Source: an uncultured Collinsella sp. (GTDB lineage: Bacteria > Actinomycetota > Coriobacteriia > Coriobacteriales > Coriobacteriaceae). From it: a DNA stretch of 25,737 nucleotides. Below, in pieces: positions 1 to 7,128 of the stretch. How positions within the stretch are numbered: position 1 is the first letter of the stretch; each line of letters begins with the position of its first letter. The stretch spans positions 1 to 25,737 of the forward strand of contig UQOJ01000030.1 of assembly GCA_900542635.1 (NCBI GenBank), written 5' to 3'. Position numbers and translations under genes: made by a program. Under the pieces are notes generated by a model that saw only the letters and a list, made by a program, of their open reading frames with translations, ran no database searches and was not told the origin of the DNA.

Positions 1-50
1 TACGAGATTCGCCTTAGTCTCGTGGGCTCGGAGATGTGTATAAGAGACAG
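1..50 (+). other. Illumina Nextera i7 adapter (sequencing artefact)
   Basis: Bases 1-8 are the end of the P7 flow-cell sequence (TACGAGAT). Bases 9-16 are TCGCCTTA, the i7 index oligo sequence known as N701. Bases 17-31 are GTCTCGTGGGCTCGG, and bases 32-50 are the 19-base Tn5 mosaic end (AGATGTGTATAAGAGACAG). The order matches a Nextera library adapter exactly. This is untrimmed library sequence at a contig end, not genomic DNA and not a natural transposon. Confidence 0.97.
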
Positions 51-185
51 AGCGGCGACGGCTCCAAGGGCGGCATGCCCGACACCGGCGACCGCAGTCT
101 GCCGGTCGAGGCGCTCGCGGCCATGGCCGGCATCGGCGCGCTGACCGCAGCGGGCGGCGCGGTCCTGTACCGCAGGCGCCGCTAG
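51..185 (+). CDS. C-terminal fragment of a sortase-anchored surface protein (5' end missing)
   Basis: The reading frame runs from the first genomic base to the TAG at 183-185 and gives 44 residues. It begins with a Ser/Gly-rich stretch (SGDGSKGG). Next come the LPxTG-like motif MPDTGD, a hydrophobic helix of about 20 residues rich in Ala, Gly and Leu, and the basic tail YRRRR. This order of motif, membrane segment and positive tail is the classic cell-wall sorting signal read by sortase. The motif is a variant with Met at position 1 and Asp after TG, like the LANTGD and LAGTGD motifs of the other surface proteins in this window. Everything upstream of the sorting signal is lost at the contig edge, so the function of the protein cannot be told. 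Confidence 0.8.
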   Translation, partial: SGDGSKGGMPDTGDRSLPVEALAAMAGIGALTAAGGAVLYRRRR

Positions 186-197
186 CGATATGCACGA

Positions 198-230
198 GTG
201 GGGCGAATCCATCCGATGGGTTCGCCCCAC
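198..230 (+). terminator. Hairpin after the truncated surface-protein gene
   Basis: GTGGGGCGAA at 198-207 pairs perfectly with TTCGCCCCAC at 221-230, and the loop contains a further small palindrome (CCATC/GATGG). It starts 12 bases after the stop codon. No U-run follows, so termination is inferred from position and stem strength. The -35 box of the ffs promoter begins at the next base. Confidence 0.55.
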
Positions 231-259
231 TTGCCCTGCTGGACGGGAGCAGGTAAGAT
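231..259 (+). promoter_or_regulatory. Sigma-70-type promoter of ffs
   Basis: TTGCCC at 231-236 is a good -35 box and TAAGAT at 254-259 a good -10 box, separated by exactly 17 bases. The predicted start of transcription, about 7 bases after the -10, falls at about 266-267. That is where the 5' strand of the SRP RNA closing helix begins. Confidence 0.75.
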
Positions 260-266
260 ATACCGA

Positions 267-389
267 GCGCCTAGCGCGTTCGATGGGTTCGGATGACGAC
301 ATGTTCCGAATCTGGTCAGGTCCGGAAGGAAGCAGCCATAAGGAGCCTCTGTCGGGCATCCGAATCCATCGAGCACACGGGCGCTTTTT
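267..389 (+). ncRNA. ffs: 4.5S / small SRP RNA
   Basis: This is the RNA of the signal recognition particle. With Ffh it targets nascent membrane and secreted proteins to the translocon. The universally conserved domain IV is present at about 314-338 (GGTCAGGTCC, then GGAAGGAAGCAGCCA), matching the E. coli core without change. The flanks fold back on each other: TTCGATGGGTTCGGATG near 279-295 pairs with CATCCGAATCCATCGA near 357-372, and GCGCC at 267-271 pairs with GGGCGC at 379-384. This gives a single long hairpin of about 118 nt, the short bacterial type without an Alu domain. The closing helix runs into TTTTT at 385-389, so the RNA carries its own terminator. Confidence 0.93.
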
Positions 390-402
390 GGTGCCGCGAC
401 AT

Positions 403-497
403 GGCCCGGCCGGCGGCGAGGTATTTGGTGTCTCGCTGGTCCTCGGCTTCGCCTGCGGGATCGCTCGACTACCAAACACCTCGCCGCCGGCCGGGCC
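403..497. repeat. 95-bp long inverted repeat (27-bp arms)
   Basis: The arm at 403-429 (starts GGCCCGGCCGGCGGCGAGG) is the reverse complement of the arm at 471-497 in 26 of 27 positions, around a 41-base loop (430-470). It lies 14 bases after the ffs terminator and about 230 bases past the end of the next, minus-strand gene. No credible gene covers it. It resembles in layout the two hairpin elements at 7722-7850 and 12671-12800, which also have arms of about 26 bp, but its loop differs from their core. The rest of 390-536 shows nothing else recognisable. Confidence 0.8.
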
Positions 498-639
498 CCG
501 TCGTCCAAAAATCACCCGTAAAGGCGCGTTTATCTAATTAAATCTATCCCTTGCGGAATGCGGCTTGCTGGTGTTGTCTGGGCATTGATGGCTATGTGGT
601 TCAAGAGTCGGCGGTGCTGTTGCTTGAATTTTTGCAGTT

Positions 640-681
640 AAAGAGGCCCGTTTCCCTAGGTGGGGAAACGGGCCTCTTTTT
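640..681 (-). terminator. Rho-independent terminator of surface protein A
   Basis: A 17-bp perfect stem joins AAAGAGGCCCGTTTCCC (640-656) and its complement (663-679), with a 6-base loop. It lies 44 bases past the stop codon at 725-727. The stem ends in A/T pairs on both sides, so it could act in both directions. The T-run is longer on the plus strand (TTTTT) than on the minus strand (TTT). Confidence 0.8.
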
Positions 682-724
682 GTCTCTGGGCTTGTGGATT
701 GGCGGAGACGATAACCACCGGCGG

Positions 725-1738
725 CTATTTTGAGTTCTTGAGGCGGCGTGTGACTGCGGTGGTTATTCCGAGGCCTGCGGCGGCGATTCCTGCTAGTGCG
801 ATTGCGCTCGGCGCTGCATCGCCCGTGTTCGCGAGCTTGCCGGCGGTCGTATCTGCTTGCTTGCCGCTGCTCATGTTCGCCTGCTTGGTGGAGCTCGATG
901 GAGCGTATTTGCCGGTCGCGGGCGAGCTGGCGGGCTGTGCCGTTTCGGCCGGCTGCGCTGAGCTGGAGGGTTTTGTCGTCTCGGCGGGTTTCGTTATCTC
1001 GGGCGAGGTGGCCTTGTCTGCCGCGGCCTTTGCCTCTTCGTATGCCTTGCAGGCGTCGTCATAGGCCGCTTGCGCCTTTTCCAAATCGCTAAGGAGCGCA
1101 TTTCGCTTGGCTATGTCCTCGTCGATGTGAGCTTCAGCTTCCTCTGCCTCACTTTCGAAATACTGAACCTGTTTTTCCTGGCTTTCGAGCCGGCGTTGGT
1201 AGCGGTGAAGATCATCTTCACAAGATTCTTCTCGCCTTTCTGCCGACATGATCTCACTGCGCAACTGCCTTATTTGCTCCTTAATAGCTGTGCTGGGCTC
1301 CTCGTCGCCGAGTGCTTCAAGTGCCTTATCCAATTCTGCCTGAAGGCCGCTTGTCCGGTTGTGGGCCTCATCGTATTTGGCTTGGGCTGCATCGACGTTC
1401 GCTTGCATGGCGGGAAGGGGTTCCCTCCGTTTGGCGGCTTCCGCCACCACCATGTCGTAGAGTTCTTGAAATGCGGCAATGTCATCATCGATTTCCGCAA
1501 GTTTCTCGGGACTTGCGGCGTCTTTTGCGGCCTCGAGGTTTTTGAGCGCTTCCTGCATGGCTGCATACGCTTTTTCTTTTGCGGCGGCCGCATCTTCCGT
1601 CTGCAAGGCAACTGCACCGGTGGGGGCGCTGGTTTCTGCCGCGATCGCCGTTGCGGGGGCGATCCCCGCGACAAGTGCCGCGGAAAGGGCGATGCCCACA
1701 GTTGCTCGTCTTGCTCTTCTTGCGAGAATGTCGTTCAT
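725..1738 (-). CDS. Sortase-anchored coiled-coil surface protein (tandem paralogue A)
   Basis: The protein has 337 residues. An N-terminal signal peptide (RRARR, then a hydrophobic run, likely cut near AIA-AETS at about residue 34) exports it. Residues of about 50-245 are a long, charged, Ala/Glu/Lys-rich coiled coil. A Pro/Ser/Thr-rich spacer follows (about 246-298), then the sorting signal LANTGD, a membrane helix and the basic tail RRLKNSK. This is the layout of a wall-anchored rod, such as an adhesin or binding protein, but the ligand cannot be read from sequence. The ATG is supported by GAGGTG a few bases upstream. The neighbour at 2038-3069 is a tandem duplicate: about the first 66 residues are identical, the tails nearly so, and the coiled coil differs. 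It is transcribed alone and ends at the hairpin at 640-681. Confidence 0.88.
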   Translation of the reverse strand: MNDILARRARRATVGIALSAALVAGIAPATAIAAETSAPTGAVALQTEDAAAAKEKAYAAMQEALKNLEAAKDAASPEKLAEIDDDIAAFQELYDMVVAEAAKRREPLPAMQANVDAAQAKYDEAHNRTSGLQAELDKALEALGDEEPSTAIKEQIRQLRSEIMSAERREESCEDDLHRYQRRLESQEKQVQYFESEAEEAEAHIDEDIAKRNALLSDLEKAQAAYDDACKAYEEAKAAADKATSPEITKPAETTKPSSSAQPAETAQPASSPATGKYAPSSSTKQANMSSGKQADTTAGKLANTGDAAPSAIALAGIAAAGLGITTAVTRRLKNSK

Positions 1739-1788
1739 CTCGGCACCTCATTTCAAGGGTCGGCGACTAACCTGGTAGCACTAATGCA

Positions 1789-1794
1789 AGTATA
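1789..1794 (-). promoter_or_regulatory. -10 box upstream of surface protein A
   Basis: Read on the minus strand this is TATACT, one base from consensus, 50 bases before the ATG. It lies inside the block shared exactly with copy B. No convincing -35 box is seen 16-18 bases further upstream (about 1811-1818), and this stretch differs between the copies. The two genes may therefore have the same -10 but different promoter strength. Confidence 0.45.
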
Positions 1795-1951
1795 TCAGGC
1801 GGTTTGCCCGCCATTGATCGGGCGTGCGCGTATACCCCTTGATTAACAGCCATTAAATCTATCCCTTAAGGAACGCGGCTTGCTGGTGTTGTCTGGGCAT
1901 TGATGGCTGCGTGGTTCAAGAGACGGCGGCATTACCATTTGTTTTTCAAGT

Positions 1952-1994
1952 AAAGAGGTCCGTTTCCCTGGGTTGGGGAAACGGGCCTCTTTTT
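1952..1994 (-). terminator. Rho-independent terminator of surface protein B
   Basis: The stem is AAAGAGGTCCGTTTCCC (1952-1968) with its partner at 1976-1992, 17 bp including one T-G wobble, and a 7-base loop. It is the duplicate of the hairpin at 640-679 and lies about 45 bases past the stop codon of the gene at 2038-3069. Confidence 0.8.
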
Positions 1995-2037
1995 GTCTCT
2001 TGGGTTGTGGATTGGCGAAGACAATAACCGCTGGCAG

Positions 2038-3069
2038 CTATTTTGAGTTCTTGATGCGGCGTGTGGCTGTGGCGGTTATTCCGAGTCCTGCGGCGGCGAC
2101 TGCTGCGAGTGTGATTGCGCTCGGCGCTGTGTCGCCCGTGTTCGCGAGCTTGCCGGCGGTCGTATCTGCTTGCTTGCCGCTGCTCGAGTTCGCCTGCTTG
2201 GTGGAGCTTGGCGGGGTATTTTTGCCGGTCGCGGGCGAGCTGGCGGGCTGTGCCGTCTCGGCCGGTTGCGCCGAGTTGGAGGGAGGCGTCGTCTCGGTCG
2301 GTTGCGTTATCTCGGGCGAGGTGGCCTTGTCTGCCGCGGCTTTCGCCTCTTCGTATGCCTTGCAGGCGTCGTCATAAGCCGTTTGCGCTTTTTTCAAATT
2401 GTCGAGGAGCGCATCTCGCCAGGCTGTGAACTGGTCGATATTGGCTTTATATTTCTCTACAGCACGTTCACAGTTATTAACTCGTCTTTCCTGATTTCTG
2501 AGGCGGAGCTGGAACTCGCGGAGCTCCTCTTCGCAATGGCCTACTTGCGCTTTTGCCGTTATGATCTCACTGCGCAACTGCCTTATTTGCTGTTTAGTAG
2601 TTTCGACAAACTCCTCGTAGCCGAGTGCTTCGAGTGTCTTAAGCATCTCAAGTTTCTTGTCTAATTCTGCTTGGAGCTCGCTTACCCGGTTGATGGCCCC
2701 GTCGTATTTGGCTTGGCCTGCATCGATGTCCGCTTGCATGGTGGGAAGGAGTTCCCTCTCTTCGACGGCTTGCGCCGCCATCTTGTCGCGGAGCTCTTGA
2801 AAACGGGCAATGTCATCATTGAATCTCGCAATTTTCTCGGGACTTGCGGCGTTTTTTGCGGCCTCGAGTTTTTTGAGCGCTTCCTGCATGGCTGCATACG
2901 CTTTTTCTTTTGCGGCGGCCGCATCTTCCGTCTGCAAGGCAACTGCACCGGTGGGGGCGCTGGTTTCTGCCGCGATCGCCGTTGCGGGGGCGATCCCCGC
3001 GACAAGTGCCGCGGAAAGGGCGATGCCCACAGTTGCTCGTCTTGCTCTTCTTGCGAGAATGTCGTTCAT
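2038..3069 (-). CDS. Sortase-anchored coiled-coil surface protein (tandem paralogue B)
   Basis: The protein has 343 residues and the same design as its neighbour at 725-1738: signal peptide, coiled coil at about 50-250, Pro/Ser/Thr-rich spacer, LANTGD sorting motif, membrane helix and basic tail (RRIKNSK). The N-terminal portion through MQEALK is identical to copy A and the last 90 residues nearly so. The coiled coil matches only in patches such as QIRQLRSEI and AYDDACKAYEEAKAAADK and carries six extra residues. The ATG has the same GAGGTG ribosome site. The pair looks like a duplicated surface rod whose exposed part has diverged while the export and anchoring ends stayed constant. Its ligand is unknown. 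Confidence 0.88.
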   Translation of the reverse strand: MNDILARRARRATVGIALSAALVAGIAPATAIAAETSAPTGAVALQTEDAAAAKEKAYAAMQEALKKLEAAKNAASPEKIARFNDDIARFQELRDKMAAQAVEERELLPTMQADIDAGQAKYDGAINRVSELQAELDKKLEMLKTLEALGYEEFVETTKQQIRQLRSEIITAKAQVGHCEEELREFQLRLRNQERRVNNCERAVEKYKANIDQFTAWRDALLDNLKKAQTAYDDACKAYEEAKAAADKATSPEITQPTETTPPSNSAQPAETAQPASSPATGKNTPPSSTKQANSSSGKQADTTAGKLANTGDTAPSAITLAAVAAAGLGITATATRRIKNSK

Positions 3070-3119
3070 CTCGGCACCTCATTTCAAGGGTCGGCGACTA
3101 ACCTGGTAGCACTAATGCA

Positions 3120-3125
3120 AGTATA
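3120..3125 (-). promoter_or_regulatory. -10 box upstream of surface protein B
   Basis: TATACT on the minus strand, at the same distance from the ATG as in copy A. The -35 region (about 3142-3149) is not recognisable and differs from copy A. Confidence 0.45.
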
Positions 3126-3278
3126 CCAAGTGGTCGACCCGACACTGGCTGGGTGTGCGCGTATGCCCCTCTGAAAACTGAATCCCGTTAGAAATGAAGA
3201 GTTGTTTACGCTTCTTTTGGGTTCACCGTACTATCATGATTCGAATTGAGTGTGAATGATGATAGGGAGCGCCTATAC

Positions 3279-5141
3279 ATGATTGAGCTGCTCAGGCGTT
3301 TTGGTGGTAAGTTTCTCCGGTATATGGTGATCGGCCCAGCGTGCAAGCTGATCGAAGTGATCTTTGACCTGCTGACGCCGCTGGTGATTGCCCAGATGAT
3401 CGATAAGGGCATCGGCGCACGCGATGTGAACGCTGTCGTCCACTACGGCATGGTGCTTGGCGCTATGGCCGTGATCGGCATCTCGTTTACGCTCGTCTGC
3501 CAAAAGATGGCGGCGCTGACATCGCAGGGCATGGGCACCGACATTCGCGGCGCGCTCTACAAGCACATCAACAAGCTGAGCTATGCCGAGCTCGACCGCT
3601 TTGGCACGCCGTCGCTCATTACCCGCATTACCAACGATGTCAACCAGGTGCAGCTTGCCGTGGCGCTGGGCGTGCGCATGCTCATCCGCTGGCCCTTTCT
3701 AGCGGTGGGCTCCATGTGCGCGGCCCTTGCCATCGACCTTAAGCTCGGCATCATCTTTTTGATCTGCACGCCCGCTATCGGCCTGGTGTTTTGGTTTGTC
3801 ATGGCGCGCTGCATCCCGTACTACAAGCAGCTGCAGGCAAAGCTCGACCGCATCGCGCTTATCTGCCGCGAAGGCCTTTCAGGCGCTCGCGTGGTTCGCG
3901 CCTTTGTACGCGAGGACCACGAGCGCGAGCGTTTTGCCCAAGCCGCCGACGATCAGGCCAATACTGCCATCGCGGTGGGCAAGCTCTCGTCAATCCTTAA
4001 CCCCGTAACGTTTTTGGTGATGAACCTAGGCGTGTGCGCCATCCTGTGGGTGGGCGGCATCCAGGTCAACGTGGGTGAGCTTACGCAGGGCCAGGTCATG
4101 GCGTTTGTGAACTACATGACGCAGACCCTGACCTCCATCGTGTACGTCGCCAACCTGGTCGTGGTCTTTACCAAGGCGAGCGCGAGTGCTTCGCGTATCA
4201 ACGAGGTGCTCAACTGCGAGCCGAGCATCACCGACGAGGGCAATCAGTCGGTTGCGCTGCCCAAGCCGGGCAATGTCGCTCCAGTTCCTGCGCTGAGCTT
4301 GAGCCATGCGAGCTTCTCTTTTGGCGCCGGCGCTGCCAACGCCGTCAACGATGTGACCCTGGAGCTCCCACTGGGCAAGACGCTCGGCATTATCGGCGGC
4401 ACGGGCAGCGGCAAGTCCACACTCGTCTCGCTTATATCGCGCCTGTACGATGCGAGCACCGGCAGCGTGAGCGTGATGGGCTCCGACGTGCGCACCTGGC
4501 CGCTCGACCAGTTGCGCCGTGTGGTCGCGACTGTTCCGCAGCGCGCGTCGCTGGTGAGCGGCACCATCCGCAGCAACCTGACCTGGCGTGACGAATCGGC
4601 GACCGACGAGGAACTCTGGGCGGCGCTCGACATGGCGCAGGCGAGCGAGTTCGCGCGCAACAAGCCGCAGGGGCTCGATGCCCCGGTCGAGGCGGGCGGT
4701 AAGAACTTCAGCGGTGGCCAACGCCAGCGCCTGACCATCGCGCGCGCCCTGGTGGGCTCGCCTCAGATATTGATCATGGACGACTCCGCCTCGGCACTCG
4801 ACTTTAAGACCGACGCGGCGCTTCGCCATGCCATCCGCGAGCGCAGCGTGCGCGGTGCCGCCGAGGGCGGGCTGCCGCTCACGACGGTCATCGTGAGCCA
4901 GCGCGTCTCGACCGTGCGCGATGCCGACATGATCTGCGTGCTCGACCACGGATCGGTTGCGGGCCTGGGCACGCATGACGAGCTGTATGCAAGCTGCCAG
5001 CTCTATCGCGAGATTTGCCAGTCGCAGCTGCGCCGCGAGGAACTCGAGGGCCAGCAGGGGAGCGCGACGCCCGCGTCCGTCCCAAGTCCCGCGCCCGCTC
5101 CGATCGCCCCCACATCCGTCTGCGCAAAGGAGGGCTGCTAA
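3279..5141 (+). CDS. Heterodimeric ABC exporter subunit with degenerate ATP site
   Basis: The protein has 620 residues: an N-terminal type IV exporter membrane domain of six helices (about 1-310), then a nucleotide-binding domain. Walker A is GGTGSGKS (Lys379) and the signature NFSGGQRQR is intact. After Walker B (ILIMD) the catalytic Glu is replaced by Asp502, and the switch His is replaced by Gln541 (VSQRVST). In heterodimeric exporters such as TM287/288 or LmrCD, one subunit carries a non-hydrolysing site like this, so it should pair with the next gene. I chose the ATG at 3279 because AGGGAG lies 9 bases upstream; in-frame TTG (3246) and GTG (3252) starts lack a good site. The C-terminus is a Pro/Ala/Ser-rich tail. 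A weak promoter (TTTACG, 18 bases, TACTAT ending at 3234) precedes it. The substrate is unknown. Confidence 0.9.
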   Translation: MIELLRRFGGKFLRYMVIGPACKLIEVIFDLLTPLVIAQMIDKGIGARDVNAVVHYGMVLGAMAVIGISFTLVCQKMAALTSQGMGTDIRGALYKHINKLSYAELDRFGTPSLITRITNDVNQVQLAVALGVRMLIRWPFLAVGSMCAALAIDLKLGIIFLICTPAIGLVFWFVMARCIPYYKQLQAKLDRIALICREGLSGARVVRAFVREDHERERFAQAADDQANTAIAVGKLSSILNPVTFLVMNLGVCAILWVGGIQVNVGELTQGQVMAFVNYMTQTLTSIVYVANLVVVFTKASASASRINEVLNCEPSITDEGNQSVALPKPGNVAPVPALSLSHASFSFGAGAANAVNDVTLELPLGKTLGIIGGTGSGKSTLVSLISRLYDASTGSVSVMGSDVRTWPLDQLRRVVATVPQRASLVSGTIRSNLTWRDESATDEELWAALDMAQASEFARNKPQGLDAPVEAGGKNFSGGQRQRLTIARALVGSPQILIMDDSASALDFKTDAALRHAIRERSVRGAAEGGLPLTTVIVSQRVSTVRDADMICVLDHGSVAGLGTHDELYASCQLYREICQSQLRREELEGQQGSATPASVPSPAPAPIAPTSVCAKEGC

Positions 5142-7001
5142 ATGAATCCGTATACTTCTTCCGGTTCTGTCGCCACGATGACGGCCAACGTGTCCGGCAA
5201 CGATAGCCTCAACGACCTGGGCGACGGTCCGCGCCAGCCCGGCGATCCCGAGCGCTATCCCGTGGGCGCGGTGACCCGCCGCCTGATGGATTACGTTCGT
5301 CCGCACCGCGTCTCGTTTGCCGCGTCGTTTGTGAGCGCCGCCATCTCGGTGATCTTGCAACTCTATACGCCCATCCTCATTGGCGAGGGCATCGACCTCA
5401 TCGTTGCCGCCGGGCAGGTTGACTTCGATGCGCTGCTGCCGCTCGTTACCAAACTCGCGCTCGTCGTGGTAGGTGCCGCGGCCTTCCAGTGGCTGCAGGG
5501 CTACTGCGTCAACCGCCTGTCCTACGAGACGGTGCGCGACATGCGCGTGGAGGCGAGCGACAAGCTCAGCCGCATGCCGCTCAGCTTTATCGACAGTCAT
5601 GCCCATGGCGACCTTATGAGTCGCGTGGTCAACGACGTCGACCAGGTGGGCGATGGTCTGCTGCAGGGCTTTACCCAGCTTTTCACCGGCGTTATCACCA
5701 TCGTGGGCACGCTCGCGTTTATGCTCTCCATTAACCTGACCATGACGCTCGTGGTGGTACTCGTCACGCCGCTTTCCATTTTTGCAGCCGGTGCTATTGC
5801 CAAGCTCTCCAACAAAAGCTTTACGGCACAGCAGCGTATTCAAGGGCAGCTCGGTGGTCATATTGAGGAGTACGTAGGCGAGCAAAAGCTTGTCGACGCC
5901 TTTGCCTATGGTCCCAACGCCCAGCAGCGCTTCGATGCCCTCAATGCCGAGCTCTACACCGCGGGCGAGCGCGCGCAGTTTATGGGTTCGCTCTCCAACC
6001 CCGGCACGCGCTTTATCAATAACATCATCTATGCCGTGGTCGCTGTGATCGGCTGCGTGGGCGTGATCACGGGCGTGCCCGCGGCGCTTACGGTGGGCGG
6101 CGTGCAGATCTTCCTGTCCTATGCCAACCAGTACACCAAGCCGTTCAACGAGGTCACCAACGTCATTACGCAGATCCAGACGGCGTATGCCTCGGCGCGC
6201 CGCATGTTTGCGCTGCTCGATGCCCGCGAGCAGGAGCCCGATGCGGCGGATGCCGTGGAACTTGCTGCCCCGCAGGGTGAGGTGACTTTTGAACACGTGG
6301 ACTTTAGCTATGTGCCCGACCGCAAGCTGCTGCAGGACATCTGCATCGAGGCCAAGCCCGGCATGCGCTTTGCCCTAGTTGGCCCCACGGGCTGCGGCAA
6401 GACAACGCTCATCAACTTGCTGCTGCGTTTTTACGATATCGATGCCGGTCGCATTGCGGTCGATGGCCGTTCCTCGCGTGACTACACGCGCGCAAGCCTG
6501 CGCCGTGCCTTTGGCATGGTGCTGCAGGACACTTGGCTGTTCGAGGGCACGGTGGCGGAAAACATCGCCTACGGCTGTCCTGACGCCACGCGCGAGCAGG
6601 TTATCGAGGCGGCCAAGCGCGCGCATGCGCACAAGTTTATCGTGCAGCTGCCAGGCGGCTACGATACGGTCATCGGCGAGGACGGCGGCACGTTTAGCCA
6701 GGGTCAAAAACAGCTGCTGTGCATCGCGCGCGTCATGCTCACCGACCCGGCTATCTTGCTGCTGGACGAGGCGACCTCGAGCATCGATACCCGCACCGAG
6801 CTGCAGGTGCAGGCGGCGTTCGACGAGCTCATGGCCGGTCGCACAAGCTTTGTCGTGGCGCACCGCCTGAGCACCATCCGCAACGCCGACTGCATTCTGG
6901 TGATGCGCGACGGCGAGATTATCGAGCGCGGCACGCACGACGAGCTACTAGCGGCAGGCGGCTTTTATGCCGAGCTCTACCGCAGCCAGTTTGCCCAGTG
7001 A
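5142..7001 (+). CDS. Heterodimeric ABC exporter subunit with canonical Walker B/switch
   Basis: The protein has 619 residues. An N-terminal extension of about 45 residues is followed by a six-helix exporter domain (about 45-340) and a nucleotide-binding domain. Walker A is GPTGCGKTT (Lys420), Walker B is ILLLDEATSS with catalytic Glu543, and the switch region VAHRLST has His574. The signature is altered to FSQGQ. This complements the first subunit: the intact signature of that protein plus the Glu and His of this one make one working ATP site, while the FSQGQ here faces the degenerate site of the partner. The ATG directly follows the TAA of the previous gene and has AAAGGAGG seven to eight bases upstream, so the two are co-transcribed and probably made in equal amounts. 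It is probably a drug, lipid or peptide exporter; the substrate is not evident. Confidence 0.92.
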   Translation: MNPYTSSGSVATMTANVSGNDSLNDLGDGPRQPGDPERYPVGAVTRRLMDYVRPHRVSFAASFVSAAISVILQLYTPILIGEGIDLIVAAGQVDFDALLPLVTKLALVVVGAAAFQWLQGYCVNRLSYETVRDMRVEASDKLSRMPLSFIDSHAHGDLMSRVVNDVDQVGDGLLQGFTQLFTGVITIVGTLAFMLSINLTMTLVVVLVTPLSIFAAGAIAKLSNKSFTAQQRIQGQLGGHIEEYVGEQKLVDAFAYGPNAQQRFDALNAELYTAGERAQFMGSLSNPGTRFINNIIYAVVAVIGCVGVITGVPAALTVGGVQIFLSYANQYTKPFNEVTNVITQIQTAYASARRMFALLDAREQEPDAADAVELAAPQGEVTFEHVDFSYVPDRKLLQDICIEAKPGMRFALVGPTGCGKTTLINLLLRFYDIDAGRIAVDGRSSRDYTRASLRRAFGMVLQDTWLFEGTVAENIAYGCPDATREQVIEAAKRAHAHKFIVQLPGGYDTVIGEDGGTFSQGQKQLLCIARVMLTDPAILLLDEATSSIDTRTELQVQAAFDELMAGRTSFVVAHRLSTIRNADCILVMRDGEIIERGTHDELLAAGGFYAELYRSQFAQ

Positions 7002-7128
7002 GCAAGCCCTTGGGGCAAATTAATCAATCGACAGACGGTGGTTTACATCTGTCACGTTAGTACTAAGATATTCATCTAATAAATTGCATTAGTGGCTTTA
7101 GTTTTGGGGGAAACGAGGCAACGTGACT

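Larger units (their letters stand above)
537..1839. repeat. Tandem duplication, copy A
   Basis: First of two head-to-tail copies of about 1.3 kb, each holding a surface-protein gene on the minus strand, its upstream region and its terminator. Both copies begin with ATTAAATCTATCCCTT and end in CCCCT after a GCGCGTAT segment. Copy B spans 1852-3170, with a 12-base linker between. The roughly 255 bases covering the gene start and upstream region (about 1541-1795) are identical to about 2871-3125. The 3' coding part and terminator are highly similar, while the middle of the gene has diverged strongly and differs in length. Confidence 0.88.
1852..3170. repeat. Tandem duplication, copy B
   Basis: Second copy of the 1.3-kb unit described at 537-1839, in the same orientation and 16 bases longer. 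The added length is mainly in the middle of the gene: 18 bases, or six residues, in the coiled-coil region. Confidence 0.88.

Noticed and set aside
32..50. Tn5 mosaic end as a natural mobile element
   Set aside because: It sits in exact library-adapter context with an index barcode at base 9-16, so it is a sequencing artefact.
190..541. Open frames over the ffs region
   Set aside because: They overlap a certain structural RNA and a large palindrome, and have no protein-like composition.
4026..6296. Long open frame on the minus strand (756 codons) opposite the ABC exporter genes
   Set aside because: It is antisense to two proteins with clear motifs, is rich in His/Arg/Ala as expected from mirrored GC-rich codons, and has no domain. 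The same applies to 13242-14615 (+), 16971-18644 (-) and 18656-20461 (-).
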